Shown: positions 32,544 through 41,893 of the stretch, in pieces
Position numbering within the stretch: the first letter of the stretch is position 1
Layout: each line of letters begins with the position of its first letter
From: Mycolicibacterium aurum
GTDB taxonomy: Bacteria; Actinomycetota; Actinomycetes; Mycobacteriales; Mycobacteriaceae
Direction: 5' to 3'
Length of the DNA: 64,000 nucleotides
Assembly (NCBI RefSeq): GCF_900637195.1
Contig: NZ_LR134356.1
Location: 2,604,001-2,668,000, forward strand
Program-made: the position numbers and the translations under genes
The notes under the pieces: model-generated
The model's input: only the letters and a program-made list of their open reading frames with translations
What the model was told of the DNA's origin: nothing
The model's database searches: none

Positions 32544-35348
32544 ATGGCTCAGGCACCCGACACCACCCTTGAACCGTTCGGAGCCGTCCAGCGCACCCAG
32601 GTCGGTCGGGAAGCCACCGAACCGATGCGCGAGGACATTCGGTTACTGGGCACCATCCTCGGAGACACCGTCCGCGAGCAGAACGGCGACGAGGTATTCG
32701 ACCTCGTCGAACGCGCCCGGGTCGAAGCCTTCCGGGTGCGTCGCTCCGAGATCGACCGCGCGGACCTGGCCGAGCTGTTCCGCGACGTCGACGTCCATCG
32801 GGCGATCCCGGTCATCCGCGCATTCACGCATTTCGCGCTGCTGGCCAACGTGGCCGAGGACATCCACCGGGAGCGGCGCCGCGCGATCCACCAGAAGAAG
32901 GACGCACCGCCGCAGAACAGCAGTCTCGCCGCCACGTATCTGAAGCTCGACACCGCCGATCTGGACCCGGACACCGTGGCCGACGCGCTGGTCGGGGCGC
33001 TGGTCTCCCCGGTGATCACCGCGCACCCGACCGAGACGCGACGCCGCACCGTGTTCGACACCCAGCACCGCATCACCGAGCTGATGCGTCTTCGGCTGCA
33101 CGGCCACAGCACGACGGGCGACGGCCGTGATGTCGAACACGAACTTCGTCGCCATATCCTCACGCTGTGGCAGACCGCGCTGATCCGGTTGTCCCGCTTG
33201 AAGATCCAGGACGAGATCGAGACCGGCCTGCGCTACTACCAGGCGGCGTTCTTCGAGGTGATCCCCCAGGTCAACGCCGAGGTGCGGGCGGCGCTGCAGG
33301 CACGCTGGCCGGAGGCCAATGTGCTGGCAGATCCGATCCTGAGGCCCGGTTCGTGGATCGGCGGTGATCGCGACGGCAACCCCAACGTCACGGCCGAGGT
33401 GGTCCGGCTCGCCACCGGCAGCGCCGCATACACCGCGATCTCGCACTACTTCGTCGAGCTCACTGCGCTGGAGCAGGAGCTCTCGATGTCGGTGCGGCTG
33501 GTGCACACCAGCGACGCGCTGGCCGCACTGGCCGACGCCTGCCACGAGCCTGCCCGCGCCGACGAACCGTACCGCCGTGCGCTGCGCGTCGCGCATGCAC
33601 GCCTGACCGCGACCGCACGGCAGATCCTGGACCGGCAACCCGAGCACGAACTCGATCTCGGCATGGACCCCTACGTCGAACCGGGTGAACTGCTCGACGA
33701 CCTCGACGCCATCGACGAGTCACTGCGGGCCAACGGCAGCGCCGTACTGGCCGACGACAGGTTGGCGCGACTGCGGGAAGCCGTGCGCGTCTTCGGGTTT
33801 CACCTGTCCGGGCTGGATCTGCGCCAGAACTCCGACGTGCACGAAGAGGTCATCGCCGAGCTGTTGGCGTGGGCGGGGGTGCATCCGGACTATGCGTCGC
33901 TGAGCGAGGACGAGCGTGTCGAGATCCTGGCGGCCGAGCTGGCGACGCGGCGTCCGCTGACCGGTCCGGCGGCGCAACTGTCCGAGCTCGCCCGCAAGGA
34001 GCTCGATATCGTGGCCGCCGCTGCGCGGGCGGTGCACGTGTTCGGGCCGCAGGCGGTGCCGAACTACATCATCTCGATGTGCCAGTCCGTGTCGGACATG
34101 CTCGAGGCCGCGATCCTGCTCAAGGAGGCGGGCCTGCTGGACGCGTCGGCCGAGGAACCGTATGCACCTGTCGGGATCGTGCCGTTGTTCGAGACCATCG
34201 ACGATCTTCAGCGTGGTTCCGCGATTCTCGAAGCGGTGCTGGACCTTCCGCTGTACCGGGCCGTGGTCGCGGCCCGCGGTGACAGCCAGGAGGTGATGCT
34301 CGGCTACTCGGACTCGAACAAGGACGGCGGCTACCTGGCCGCGAACTGGGCGCTGTACCGCGCGGAGCTCGACCTGGTGGAGTCGGCCCGCAAGACCGGG
34401 ATCCGGCTGCGGTTGTTCCACGGCCGTGGCGGCACCGTCGGCCGTGGTGGCGGCCCGAGCTACGACGCCATTCTCGCCCAGCCGCCCGGCGCGGTGCGGG
34501 GCTCGCTGCGCATCACCGAGCAGGGCGAGATCATCGCCGCGAAGTACGCCGAACCGCGGATCGCGCACCGCAATCTGGAGACGCTGGTCGCGGCCACGCT
34601 CGAGTCGACGCTGCTCGATGTCGAGGGCCTCGGTGACGCGGCCGAACCGGCCTATGAGGTGCTCGACGATCTTGCGGCGCGGGCGCAGCGCGCCTACTCC
34701 GACCTCGTGCACGAGACCCCGGGTTTTGTGGAGTACTTCAAGGCGTCGACGCCGGTCAGCGAGATCGGGGCGCTGAACATCGGCAGCAGGCCCACCTCGC
34801 GCAAGCCGACGACGTCGATCTCGGATCTGCGGGCCATTCCGTGGGTGCTGGCGTGGAGCCAGTCGCGGGTGATGCTGCCGGGCTGGTACGGCACCGGGAC
34901 CGCGTTCGAGGAGTACATCGGGGAAGGTCCGGACAGGGAAGCCCGGCTGGAGGTGCTGCAGGACCTTTACCGGCGCTGGCCTTTCTTCGCCACGGTGCTG
35001 TCGAACATGGCTCAGGTGCTGGCGAAATCGGATCTGGGTCTGGCTGCCCGCTACGCCGAGCTCGTCGAGGACGAAGCGCTGCGCCGGCGGGTGTTCGACA
35101 AGATCGCCGACGAACACGAGCGCACGATCCGGATGCACAAACTGATCACCGGCCAGGACGACCTGTTGGCCGACAACCCGTCGCTGGCCCGGTCGGTGTT
35201 CAACCGCTTCCCATACCTGGAGCCGCTCAACCATTTACAGGTGGAGCTGCTACGGCGTTACCGGTCGGGTGACGACGACGAACTCGTCCAGCGCGGCATT
35301 CTGCTGACGATGAGCGGGCTGGCTACCGCACTGCGCAATAGCGGATAG
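32544..35348 (+). CDS. ppc: phosphoenolpyruvate carboxylase
   Basis: Fixes bicarbonate onto phosphoenolpyruvate to make oxaloacetate, an anaplerotic reaction. The 934-residue protein has the complete set of motifs: the catalytic His in [57 protein letters not shown] and [22 protein letters not shown]. It ends with the usual NSG. M. tuberculosis lacks ppc (from memory), so the gene supports a saprophytic species. The final 26 nt overlap the end of the convergent P450 gene. Confidence 0.97.
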   Translation: MAQAPDTTLEPFGAVQRTQVGREATEPMREDIRLLGTILGDTVREQNGDEVFDLVERARVEAFRVRRSEIDRADLAELFRDVDVHRAIPVIRAFTHFALLANVAEDIHRERRRAIHQKKDAPPQNSSLAATYLKLDTADLDPDTVADALVGALVSPVITAHPTETRRRTVFDTQHRITELMRLRLHGHSTTGDGRDVEHELRRHILTLWQTALIRLSRLKIQDEIETGLRYYQAAFFEVIPQVNAEVRAALQARWPEANVLADPILRPGSWIGGDRDGNPNVTAEVVRLATGSAAYTAISHYFVELTALEQELSMSVRLVHTSDALAALADACHEPARADEPYRRALRVAHARLTATARQILDRQPEHELDLGMDPYVEPGELLDDLDAIDESLRANGSAVLADDRLARLREAVRVFGFHLSGLDLRQNSDVHEEVIAELLAWAGVHPDYASLSEDERVEILAAELATRRPLTGPAAQLSELARKELDIVAAAARAVHVFGPQAVPNYIISMCQSVSDMLEAAILLKEAGLLDASAEEPYAPVGIVPLFETIDDLQRGSAILEAVLDLPLYRAVVAARGDSQEVMLGYSDSNKDGGYLAANWALYRAELDLVESARKTGIRLRLFHGRGGTVGRGGGPSYDAILAQPPGAVRGSLRITEQGEIIAAKYAEPRIAHRNLETLVAATLESTLLDVEGLGDAAEPAYEVLDDLAARAQRAYSDLVHETPGFVEYFKASTPVSEIGALNIGSRPTSRKPTTSISDLRAIPWVLAWSQSRVMLPGWYGTGTAFEEYIGEGPDREARLEVLQDLYRRWPFFATVLSNMAQVLAKSDLGLAARYAELVEDEALRRRVFDKIADEHERTIRMHKLITGQDDLLADNPSLARSVFNRFPYLEPLNHLQVELLRRYRSGDDDELVQRGILLTMSGLATALRNSG

Positions 35349-36618
35349 CGCAGGGATCTGCGGCCCGTGCCACTCCGCCGATCTGGGCGGCGACCGGCCG
35401 CGGATAGCTGGTCCAGCCCGGCGTCATGTCGTAGCGGCCCAGCAGATACGTCATGGCGGTGGACATGGCGGTCAGCGAGAAGGGTTGCGCGGGGCAGGAA
35501 TGCCTGCCGTGACCGAACGTGGTGACCAGGGTGGGCGACAGCAGCCCGGCACGCTCTCGGAGCCGGTGGCCCTGCCATCGGTCGGGACGCCATTGACCCA
35601 ACTCCGTGGTGGCCGAGGTGTTGAGCAGCGGCAGCAGCGTGGCGACCGTCCATCCCGGCGGAACCCGGTAGGTCACCGCGCCGGTGTCGAGGTCCACGGG
35701 CTCCAGCACGGTTCGCGCCATGATCGAGCGTTGCGCCAGCCGGATGCTTTCCAGCGCACACTTCTGCGTCCACTCCAGGTCGCCGTCGGCGACGCGGGCG
35801 CCATCGGCCGGGTGTGTGAGGAGATCGACGAGGGCCCAACCCAGGGCGGCCATCAGGTTCGACATCGAGGCGATGTGGATGAGGGCCACGTCGAGCGCGA
35901 TGCCGCGTAGCCGGCGCGCGGAGCTCTCGTCGGACCACGTGTCGACGATCCGGGCGAACAGCGATATGTCGTCACCGGCGGTCTCGCCGTGCCGGGTGAT
36001 CGCAGATCCGATCACGTCGACGATGTCCTCCAGCGCCGCGTTCTCGGCCCGCTTGCCGCTCGCGGCGACGTCGGCCATCGTCTCGGGGTGAACGAACGCG
36101 TCCGCCCCGTCCAGGACGTCGAAGTCCCGCACCAGCCGTTCGAACGCGTCGCCCTCCGCTGAACCCGGGCCCGCCCACGAAGCCAGCCCCATCCGGTGGC
36201 CGAGCCGTCTGGTCAGGGCGAAGAGCTCCACGCTGCCCTCGCTGCCGAGTTCCGCGGCGGTCGAGTCGAGCGCCGTCGTCAGGTTGTCGAGATACCCGGC
36301 GACGTCGTCCCGGCGAAACAGAGATGTGGGCAATGTTCTTCTGCCGTCGAAGATCTCGTCGGGTAGCTTGCGGCGCAGCATCAGATAGTCCGCGACGCCC
36401 TTGCTGGCCATCTGTTCGGGCAGCGCGTAGAACGCTTCGACGCCGGCGGGGGAGAACGTGAACAGGTAGCGGTCGGTGCCGCTGTGGACGGCGAAGGTGT
36501 CGCCGTGGCGGCGGCGTGCGTCGCCGATCGCGGCCACCGCGTCGTCCACGGTCACATCCCACGGCAGGCCGGTGTCCTGCGCGTACGGCGGTGCGGGGGT
36601 GGGGACGCTGTCGGTCAC
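35323..36618 (-). CDS. cytochrome P450
   Basis: A heme-thiolate monooxygenase-like protein of 431 residues. The heme-binding loop [15 protein letters not shown] provides the axial Cys (about 373), and the K-helix ExxR appears as [11 protein letters not shown] (about 290). The I-helix region reads [21 protein letters not shown] and lacks the common AGxxT oxygen-activation motif, which resembles P450s that act on bound peroxides or rearrange substrates. No ferredoxin gene is nearby. GTG 36618 overlaps the upstream coiled-coil gene by 4 nt, making a two-gene unit. Substrate unknown. Confidence 0.85.
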   Translation of the reverse strand: MTDSVPTPAPPYAQDTGLPWDVTVDDAVAAIGDARRRHGDTFAVHSGTDRYLFTFSPAGVEAFYALPEQMASKGVADYLMLRRKLPDEIFDGRRTLPTSLFRRDDVAGYLDNLTTALDSTAAELGSEGSVELFALTRRLGHRMGLASWAGPGSAEGDAFERLVRDFDVLDGADAFVHPETMADVAASGKRAENAALEDIVDVIGSAITRHGETAGDDISLFARIVDTWSDESSARRLRGIALDVALIHIASMSNLMAALGWALVDLLTHPADGARVADGDLEWTQKCALESIRLAQRSIMARTVLEPVDLDTGAVTYRVPPGWTVATLLPLLNTSATTELGQWRPDRWQGHRLRERAGLLSPTLVTTFGHGRHSCPAQPFSLTAMSTAMTYLLGRYDMTPGWTSYPRPVAAQIGGVARAADPCAIRYCAVR

Positions 36619-36989
36619 AGGCCTGCGGAGCGGCGCACCTTGTCGATCGCTCCGCGCAGCACCTGCTCGGTGACTGCGATCGGCGTGATCACCGATTCGC
36701 CGATGCCGACGATCCGTTCGACGCGGTCGACGATGCCCTCCATCCGGTCGACCACACCGTGCAGGCGCGGGGCCAGCTCGTTGATCTGGTTGATGGTGTC
36801 GTTGAACCGTTCCAGGGTGGCGTCGAGATTGCCCGTGGAGCGGTTGAGGTCGTCCAGGGTGTCGCTCAGACCCTCGAGGATGGTGTCCACCTGCTCGACG
36901 GTGACGTCAGCGTTCAGCGCGGCCTGCGCGAGCTTCCTGATCCGCTCCCCACCTGTGCGCGGTGCCGGTCTGCCGCTCTTGTCTGCCAT
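36615..36989 (-). CDS. small coiled-coil protein coupled to the P450
   Basis: A 124-residue hydrophilic protein without a recognised domain. From about residue 20 it is a run of heptad-like repeats (VEQVDTILEGLSDTLDDLNRS, LDATLERFNDTINQINELA, VVDRMEGIVDRVERIVGIG) that should form a coiled coil or an amphipathic bundle, resembling phasin-like or DUF948-type helices. ATG 36989 is preceded at 6 nt by CATACT on the minus strand. It ends in a GTGA overlap with the P450 start. Membrane- or particle-associated scaffolding of the P450 is a possibility only. Confidence 0.65.
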   Translation of the reverse strand: MADKSGRPAPRTGGERIRKLAQAALNADVTVEQVDTILEGLSDTLDDLNRSTGNLDATLERFNDTINQINELAPRLHGVVDRMEGIVDRVERIVGIGESVITPIAVTEQVLRGAIDKVRRSAGL

Positions 36990-37360
36990 TCGGCCAGTAT
37001 GACCCACGGGCTCGATGAGGTGGTGCAGATGCCCGAGTGAGTGTCCGCATGGCGTGTTGGTCGCCGGGCAGGATGGCCGGCCACCGCGATGACCGGCCAA
37101 AGGTGCTGCGCGTCCAGGGTATTCGTGGCTTGCATTGCCTGCCGACGGGGCACTTGCGGTTGCGCGTCCATCCTCGTCGTGGGCCGATGGAACCGTTCGC
37201 GCTCCGCGCACGTCTGATCTACATGTCGACTCGACAGTGCGACCGGGACCCGAGGCCGAGTGAGTCCCGGCTGGTAGAACGTGTCACCCAGTATGTGGCG
37301 GGGTACGCCGACGCCCGCGCCGCCGAGAGAGGGGGCGGGACCTCCGGATAGCCGTCTGGG
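36990..37360. other. 371-bp interval without a convincing gene
   Basis: Holds the CATACT -10-like hexamer of the minus-strand coiled-coil gene at 36996-37001. A plus-strand frame of 104 codons (37037-37351) crosses it, but its third-position G+C is clearly lower than in the neighbours and it has no recognisable domain, so I do not call it. Nothing else is evident. Confidence 0.5.
36996..37001 (-). promoter_or_regulatory. -10-like hexamer CATACT before the coiled-coil/P450 unit
   Basis: CATACT on the minus strand ends 6 nt before ATG 36989. Confidence 0.35.
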
Positions 37361-37915
37361 TCACATCGAGCCAGGCATCCCCGACGGCATGGCCGGTATC
37401 GCTGGCATGGCAGGCATCGGGGGCGGCGCCATGACAGGTGGGGGCGCGATCACCGGTGGCGGCGTGATGGGTGGGGGCGCGATCACCGGCGGCGGCGTGA
37501 TCGGCGGGGGCGCGATGACCGGCGGGGCTGCGGGCGGTAGTGGCGGCGGTGCTACCGCGGATGGCGGGGCCGGTATCGGCGGGGGAGGTGGCGGCGCGTA
37601 CGGCCCGCCCTGACATATCGGGCTCAGCGGCTGGGAGATGCAGGCGGTATCCGACGGGCTGGTGGGCACGGTGTCGTACGGACCGCCCTGGCACACCGGC
37701 AGCTCCGGCGTCGCCGCGCACCGGGGGTCATCCGGGCTGGTGGGCGTGCCCGGATCGGGCACCTGCACGGGAATCGGTGCCACGGTCAGTCCGGACCACC
37801 CCGACGTCGCCGATGCCGGCCCGGCCGCACCCATCGCCGCCATTGCGGTCACCGCGCAGGCCAGGGCCGCACGAGTGATCGCGATCCGGATGCCCGGAGC
37901 CGCTGTCCAGTTCAT
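37361..37915 (-). CDS. exported proline-rich repeat protein
   Basis: A 184-residue secreted protein. The signal peptide (about residues 1-36) ends GAAGPASA before TSGWSGLTVAPIPVQVP. A middle part carries two copies of the motif CQGGPY, each about 20 residues apart with an extra Cys between (ACISQPLSPICQGGPY), suggesting a disulfide-linked small fold. The C-terminal third is a proline-rich repeat of the type APPPITPPPVI, encoded by 33-nt tandem repeats, and ends with a Pro/Met-rich segment. Mycobacteria export several such proline-rich cell-wall proteins of unknown function. I cannot assign this one to a named family. Confidence 0.75.
   Translation of the reverse strand: MNWTAAPGIRIAITRAALACAVTAMAAMGAAGPASATSGWSGLTVAPIPVQVPDPGTPTSPDDPRCAATPELPVCQGGPYDTVPTSPSDTACISQPLSPICQGGPYAPPPPPPIPAPPSAVAPPPLPPAAPPVIAPPPITPPPVIAPPPITPPPVIAPPPVMAPPPMPAMPAIPAMPSGMPGSM
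37440..37505. repeat. 33-nt tandem repeat encoding a proline-rich 11-mer
   Basis: Two full copies, 37440-37472 and 37473-37505, differ at three positions, and a partial third begins at 37506. On the minus strand they encode repeats of an 11-residue proline-rich unit of the exported protein. Confidence 0.85.
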
Positions 37916-38224
37916 CACCTGCTCCTCTGGCCGTACTGTCGATGCCACGCGTCGTGGTGTTTGCTGTATCGGGCACAGCCCCTCGATCGTCGCACGCATT
38001 CGCAGTACCGGCGCCGAAAAAGCGGAATTCCCGGACTTGGCGCGGGAGGGCGGCCAATCGGGCCGAACTCGCAGCGTAGGAGGGAGTCGGCCCCGTGAAC
38101 CGGCATCGCCACGGTCGCGTGGCCGGCGTCCGTCGACGTCGATTGTGGTGAATGCGGCCTCCCGCCGCCTTATTGTCGCTGTAGTCGATTTGATAGCTCG
38201 CGACGGATGCGATGGGAGGGCGTA
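37916..38224. other. 309-bp divergent intergenic region
   Basis: Separates the exported proline-rich protein (minus) from the membrane protein (plus). A GGGAGGG ribosome-binding site precedes ATG 38225. A second, AGGAGGG at 38078-38084, precedes a GTG at 38095 that opens an 18-codon Arg/His-rich frame ending at 38151. TATTGT at 38171 is a possible -10 box. No larger gene is supported. Confidence 0.5.
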
Positions 38225-38626
38225 ATGGCGTCCGGAACCCGATACCGATTACTTCAGATCGCGCTCGTCGTGTTCGGCGCGGTCATGCTGGTGCTCTACC
38301 CGCTGGCGGTGGTCTGGCCCTCGGGCTGGGCATGGCACCACGGGGCACCCCACGAGTCCGACTACTTCATGATGATCGTCGGCGTGTACGCGGTGCTGGG
38401 CATCTTCCTGTGCCTCGCGGCGCGTCGCCCCGAAGCGAATACGAGCCTGATCTGGTTCACGGTGTGGTCGAGCGTCGTCCATGCCGCGATCATGGCGGTG
38501 CAATCGTTCGGCGACGGGGGCCGGCACACCGGACACCTGTGGGGAGACGTGCCGGCGCTGCTGCTGGTGGCGGTGGTTCTGTCGGTGCTGGTCTCGTCGA
38601 GCCCCGAACGACGCAGCAGCAGTTAG
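38225..38626 (+). CDS. conserved four-helix membrane protein
   Basis: A 133-residue integral membrane protein with four predicted helices: [63 protein letters not shown] and [14 protein letters not shown]. The loop [23 protein letters not shown] and the pair of conserved-looking His ([12 protein letters not shown] and [10 protein letters not shown]) suggest a specific small family, but I do not know a function for it. ATG 38225 is preferred over the upstream in-frame ATG 38207 because of GGGAGGG just before it. Its stop overlaps the end of the convergent pgl gene. Confidence 0.75.
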   Translation: MASGTRYRLLQIALVVFGAVMLVLYPLAVVWPSGWAWHHGAPHESDYFMMIVGVYAVLGIFLCLAARRPEANTSLIWFTVWSSVVHAAIMAVQSFGDGGRHTGHLWGDVPALLLVAVVLSVLVSSSPERRSSS

Positions 38627-39354
38627 AGTTTCGAGGCCGCGGCCTCGTCGAGCAGCCACACGGTGGCCTCGGACCCGACTGCTCCCGCCGCGGGGATGTC
38701 GACCGGGTCGGCGCCGCCCACGGCCGCGGCGACCGCGTCGGCTTTGCCCTCGCCGGACACGACCAGCCACACCTCGCGTGAACGGGCGATCGCGGGCAGT
38801 GTCAGCGTGACCCGCCGCGGTGGCGGCTTGGGGGAGTCGGTGACGCCCACGACCCACCGCTCGGTCTCCTTCACGGCGTCGGTGTCGGGGAACAACGAGT
38901 TGACGTGGCCCTCCGGGCCCATACCCAACAGGTGCACATCGAATCGGGGTCCGGTGGTCTGCATGTTCCCGATGACCACCTCGGAGTACCCCTGCGCGGC
39001 GGCCTCGAGGTCGTCACCGAACTCGCCGTCCGTCGCGGCGATCGCGTGCACGTTCGTGTCCGGAATGCCGACATGGTCGAGCAGCGCTTCGCGCGCCTGC
39101 TTGTCGTTGCGCTCATCGTCATCGGCGGGCACGAAGCGTTCGTCGCCCCAGTAGATGTGCACCTTGGCCCAGTCGATCTCGCCACTGCGCTCGCCGACCC
39201 GTTTCAGCAGGCCGATGCCGGTACCGCCGCCGGTGAGAACGATGGCCGCCTCACCGCGCGCGGCGACGGCGTCGAGGATGGCGCCCACCAGCCGATCCCC
39301 TGCGGCGGTGACCAGCGCCTCGGTATCCGGGTACTTCTCGATCGTCGGGGTCAT
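38623..39354 (-). CDS. pgl: 6-phosphogluconolactonase
   Basis: Hydrolyses 6-phosphogluconolactone, the product of Zwf. The 243-residue protein (DevB type) has [52 protein letters not shown], and [24 protein letters not shown] with the catalytic His. ATG 39354 overlaps the opcA stop by 4 nt. It is the last gene of tkt-tal-zwf-opcA-pgl, the same order as Rv1449c-Rv1445c. Confidence 0.95.
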   Translation of the reverse strand: MTPTIEKYPDTEALVTAAGDRLVGAILDAVAARGEAAIVLTGGGTGIGLLKRVGERSGEIDWAKVHIYWGDERFVPADDDERNDKQAREALLDHVGIPDTNVHAIAATDGEFGDDLEAAAQGYSEVVIGNMQTTGPRFDVHLLGMGPEGHVNSLFPDTDAVKETERWVVGVTDSPKPPPRRVTLTLPAIARSREVWLVVSGEGKADAVAAAVGGADPVDIPAAGAVGSEATVWLLDEAAASKL

Positions 39355-40262
39355 CCGTACACCACCTTGTCCAGGCCTGCGAGCGCTTCGTGGTAGATCT
39401 CGTCGGGGTCGAGCCGCCGCATGTCCTCGGCCAGGCATTCCCGGGTCTCCCTGCGCGCCAACGGAACCAGAGCGTCCGGCTTGGCCGTGCGGGTGATCGT
39501 CGCGGTGATGCCGTCCTGCGGGCGGCTCAGGACGATGGTTTCGCTGGGGCGCACCAACTCGACCTTGAGTTCGCCGACCTCTCGCCGCACCTCGCCGTCG
39601 ATGCGACTGGCCAGCCAGCCGGCCAGGATGTCCAGCGCGGGTTCGGTCTTCAGCCCCGACACCAGTGCCGAGGTCACCGGTTCGTGCGGTGCCTGGTCCA
39701 CCGCCGATGTCAGCAACGCCCGCCAGTAGGTGATACGGCTCCAGGCCAGGTCGGTGTCACCGGAGGTGTATCCCTTGAGACGGCTCTTGATCGACTCGAG
39801 GGGATCGGGACCGTTCGTCGCATCCGTGATCCGGCGAATCGCCAGCCTGCCCAGGGGATCTTCGGCCGGGACGGCGGGCGCGACGTCGGGCCACCACGTC
39901 ACCACGGGGGTGTCGGGCAGCAGGAACGGGGTCACCACGCTGCTGGCGTGCTTGGCGAGCGGTCCGGACAGGCGCAGGACCACCACCTCGTTGGCCCCGG
40001 CGTCCCTGCCGACCCGCAGCTGCGCGTCCAGCCGGGCTTCGCCGGCCAGCCGGTCACCGGGGGTCACCACGATGACCCGGCACGGATGTTCCCGGCTCGC
40101 CGCGTTGGCCGCCTCGATCGAATCCTCCAGCAGCGCTTCGGTATCCGGCGCGATGACCAGCGTCAGCACGCGGCCGAGGGTGATCGCACCCCCCTCTTCG
40201 CGCAGTGCCACGATCTTCTTGTTGATGACGTCGGTGGTGCTGTCGGGCAGGTCGACGATCAT
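39351..40262 (-). CDS. opcA: glucose-6-phosphate dehydrogenase assembly protein OpcA
   Basis: An actinobacterial and cyanobacterial partner that promotes oligomerisation and redox control of Zwf. The 303-residue protein from ATG 40262 begins [20 protein letters not shown] and contains [54 protein letters not shown] and [13 protein letters not shown], as in Rv1446c. An in-frame start 15 nt upstream is possible. The start shares one nucleotide with the zwf stop (TAATG), so the two proteins are coupled, consistent with a complex. Confidence 0.94.
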   Translation of the reverse strand: MIVDLPDSTTDVINKKIVALREEGGAITLGRVLTLVIAPDTEALLEDSIEAANAASREHPCRVIVVTPGDRLAGEARLDAQLRVGRDAGANEVVVLRLSGPLAKHASSVVTPFLLPDTPVVTWWPDVAPAVPAEDPLGRLAIRRITDATNGPDPLESIKSRLKGYTSGDTDLAWSRITYWRALLTSAVDQAPHEPVTSALVSGLKTEPALDILAGWLASRIDGEVRREVGELKVELVRPSETIVLSRPQDGITATITRTAKPDALVPLARRETRECLAEDMRRLDPDEIYHEALAGLDKVVYG

Positions 40263-41809
40263 TACGGCCTTCTCCATTCGCGCCCGGTGCGGCGCAGCAT
40301 CTCGAACGCCGACTCGGGACCCCAGGTGCCGGCCTCGTAGGTGTCCGGCTTGCCATGTGAGGCCCAGTACTCAAGCGCCGGGTCCAGGATCTTCCAGGCC
40401 AACTCGACTTCGGCGTTGACCGGGAACAGCGAGGGCTCACCGAGCAGAACGTCCAGGATCAGGCGCTCGTACGCCTCGGGGGAGTCTTCGGCGAAGGCGG
40501 ACCCGTACGAGAAGTCCATGCTGACGTCGCGGACCTCCATCTGGTTTCCGGGAACCTTGGAGCCGAACCTCAGCGTGATGCCCTCGTCCGGCTGCACCCG
40601 GATCACCAGTGCGTTCTGACCCAGTTCTTCGGTCATGGTGGCGTCGAACGGAAGATGAGGTGCCCGCTTGAAGATCAGGGCGATCTCCGTCACCCGGCGA
40701 CCCAGCCGCTTACCGGTGCGCAGGTAGAACGGGACGCCCGCCCACCGCCGAGTGTCCACATCCACGGTGATCGCCGCGAAGGTCTCGGTGGTCGAGTCCT
40801 TGGAGAACCCCTCCTCGTCGAGAAGGCCGACCACTTTCTCGCCGCCCTGCCAGCCCGCGGCGTATTGACCGCGGGAGGTGTTGAGGTCCAACGGTTCCGC
40901 GAGTTGGGTCGCCGAGAGCACCTTGATCTTCTCGGCCTGCAGCTCCGAGGGCTGGAAGCTGACCGGTTCCTCCATGGCGGTGAGCGCGAGCAGCTGCAGC
41001 AGATGATTCTGGATGACGTCGCGCGCGGCGCCGACTCCGTCGTAGTAGCCGCCTCGACCGCCGAGCCCGATGTCCTCGGCCATGGTGATCTGGACATGGT
41101 CTACGTAGTGGGCGTTCCAGATGGGTTCGAACATCTGGTTGGCGAAGCGCAGCGCCAGCAGGTTCTGGACGGTCTCCTTGCCGAGGTAGTGGTCGATGCG
41201 GAACACCGAGGACTCGGGGAAGACGCTGTTCACCAGATTGTTCAGGTCTTCGGCGCTGGACAGGTCGTGGCCGAACGGCTTCTCGATGATGACCCGGCTC
41301 CAGCACCCGTCCGGCTTCTCGGCCAACCCGGACTTGGACAGCTGCTCGAGTACCTGCGGGAACGCCTTCGGCGGGATCGACAGGTAGAACGCGTGATTGC
41401 CGCCGGTGCCGCGCTCGGCGTCGAGTTTCTGCAGCGTCTCGCTGAGTTGCTCGAAGGCCTTGTCGTCGTCGAAAGTGCCTTGGACGAACCGGAATCCCTC
41501 GGCCAGCCGGTCCCAGACCTCTTGCCGGAAAGGCGTGCGGGCGTGCTGCTTGACCGCGTCGTAGACGACCTTCGCGAAGTCCTCGTCGGCCCAGTCGCGA
41601 CGGGCGAAGCCGATGAGCGAGAAGGTGGGCGACAGCAGCCCGCGGTTGGCCAGGTCATAGATCGCCGGCATCAGCTTCTTGCGGGCGAGATCGCCTGTCA
41701 CACCGAAGATCACCACGCCGCAGGGGCCTGCGATCCGCGGCATCCGTTTGTCCCGCTTGTCTCGTAGCGGGTTCACCCAGTCCGGCGGAGTGCTGCTGCA
41801 GTCGCTCAT
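40262..41809 (-). CDS. zwf: glucose-6-phosphate 1-dehydrogenase
   Basis: Oxidises glucose 6-phosphate to the lactone, with reduction of NADP or NAD, opening the oxidative pentose phosphate pathway. The 515-residue protein has the nucleotide-binding loop FGVTGDLARKKLMPAIYDL, the substrate-binding and catalytic RIDHYLGKETVQNLLALRFAN and GYYDGVGAARDVIQNHLLQL. The ATG at 41809 lies in a repeat-rich leader in which a five-codon frame ends exactly on it (ATGA overlap). It follows tal after 84 nt. Confidence 0.96.
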   Translation of the reverse strand: MSDCSSTPPDWVNPLRDKRDKRMPRIAGPCGVVIFGVTGDLARKKLMPAIYDLANRGLLSPTFSLIGFARRDWADEDFAKVVYDAVKQHARTPFRQEVWDRLAEGFRFVQGTFDDDKAFEQLSETLQKLDAERGTGGNHAFYLSIPPKAFPQVLEQLSKSGLAEKPDGCWSRVIIEKPFGHDLSSAEDLNNLVNSVFPESSVFRIDHYLGKETVQNLLALRFANQMFEPIWNAHYVDHVQITMAEDIGLGGRGGYYDGVGAARDVIQNHLLQLLALTAMEEPVSFQPSELQAEKIKVLSATQLAEPLDLNTSRGQYAAGWQGGEKVVGLLDEEGFSKDSTTETFAAITVDVDTRRWAGVPFYLRTGKRLGRRVTEIALIFKRAPHLPFDATMTEELGQNALVIRVQPDEGITLRFGSKVPGNQMEVRDVSMDFSYGSAFAEDSPEAYERLILDVLLGEPSLFPVNAEVELAWKILDPALEYWASHGKPDTYEAGTWGPESAFEMLRRTGREWRRP

Positions 41810-41823
41810 CGTCTATCGCTCAT
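41806..41823 (-). CDS. five-codon upstream open reading frame of zwf
   Basis: On the minus strand ATG AGC GAT AGA CGA TGA (MSDRR), starting at 41823. Its stop overlaps the zwf ATG in ATGA. A GAGGAG inside the upstream repeat (41833-41838) is 9 nt from this ATG, so ribosomes may load here and reinitiate at zwf. Alternatively it is a by-product of a short local duplication, since the zwf start itself sits in the same repeated word. Confidence 0.35.
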   Translation of the reverse strand: MSDRR

Positions 41824-41834
41824 CGTCTATCGCT

Positions 41835-41853
41835 CCTCGCGCAAGCGCTCGTC
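41835..41853 (-). repeat. 19-nt interspersed repeat, zwf-proximal copy
   Basis: Plus-strand CCTCGCGCAAGCGCTCGTC; on the coding strand of the operon it contains GAGCGCTTGCGCGAGG, completing a GAGGAG ribosome-binding site. It is identical to the copy at 22883-22901 inside uvrC. Confidence 0.8.
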
Positions 41854-41864
41854 GTCGTATCGCT

Positions 41865-41883
41865 CTTCGCGCAAGCGCTCATC
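41865..41883 (-). repeat. 19-nt interspersed repeat, tal-proximal copy
   Basis: A second copy 30 nt from the first, with 17 of 19 positions identical. It lies between the tal stop and zwf. Confidence 0.75.
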
Positions 41884-41893
41884 GGTGCGGACG

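Noticed and set aside
37037..37351. 104-codon plus-strand open frame in the gap after the coiled-coil gene
   Set aside because: Third-position G+C is lower than in real genes of this window, no domain is recognisable, and the start lacks both a promoter hexamer and a ribosome-binding site.
37440..37530. CRISPR-like array
   Set aside because: The repeats are directly adjacent without spacers and encode a proline-rich peptide in frame.
37638..38225. Plus-strand frame covering the exported protein gene start and the divergent intergenic region
   Set aside because: It is antisense to the signal-peptide region of the proline-rich protein and has no domain or translation signal.
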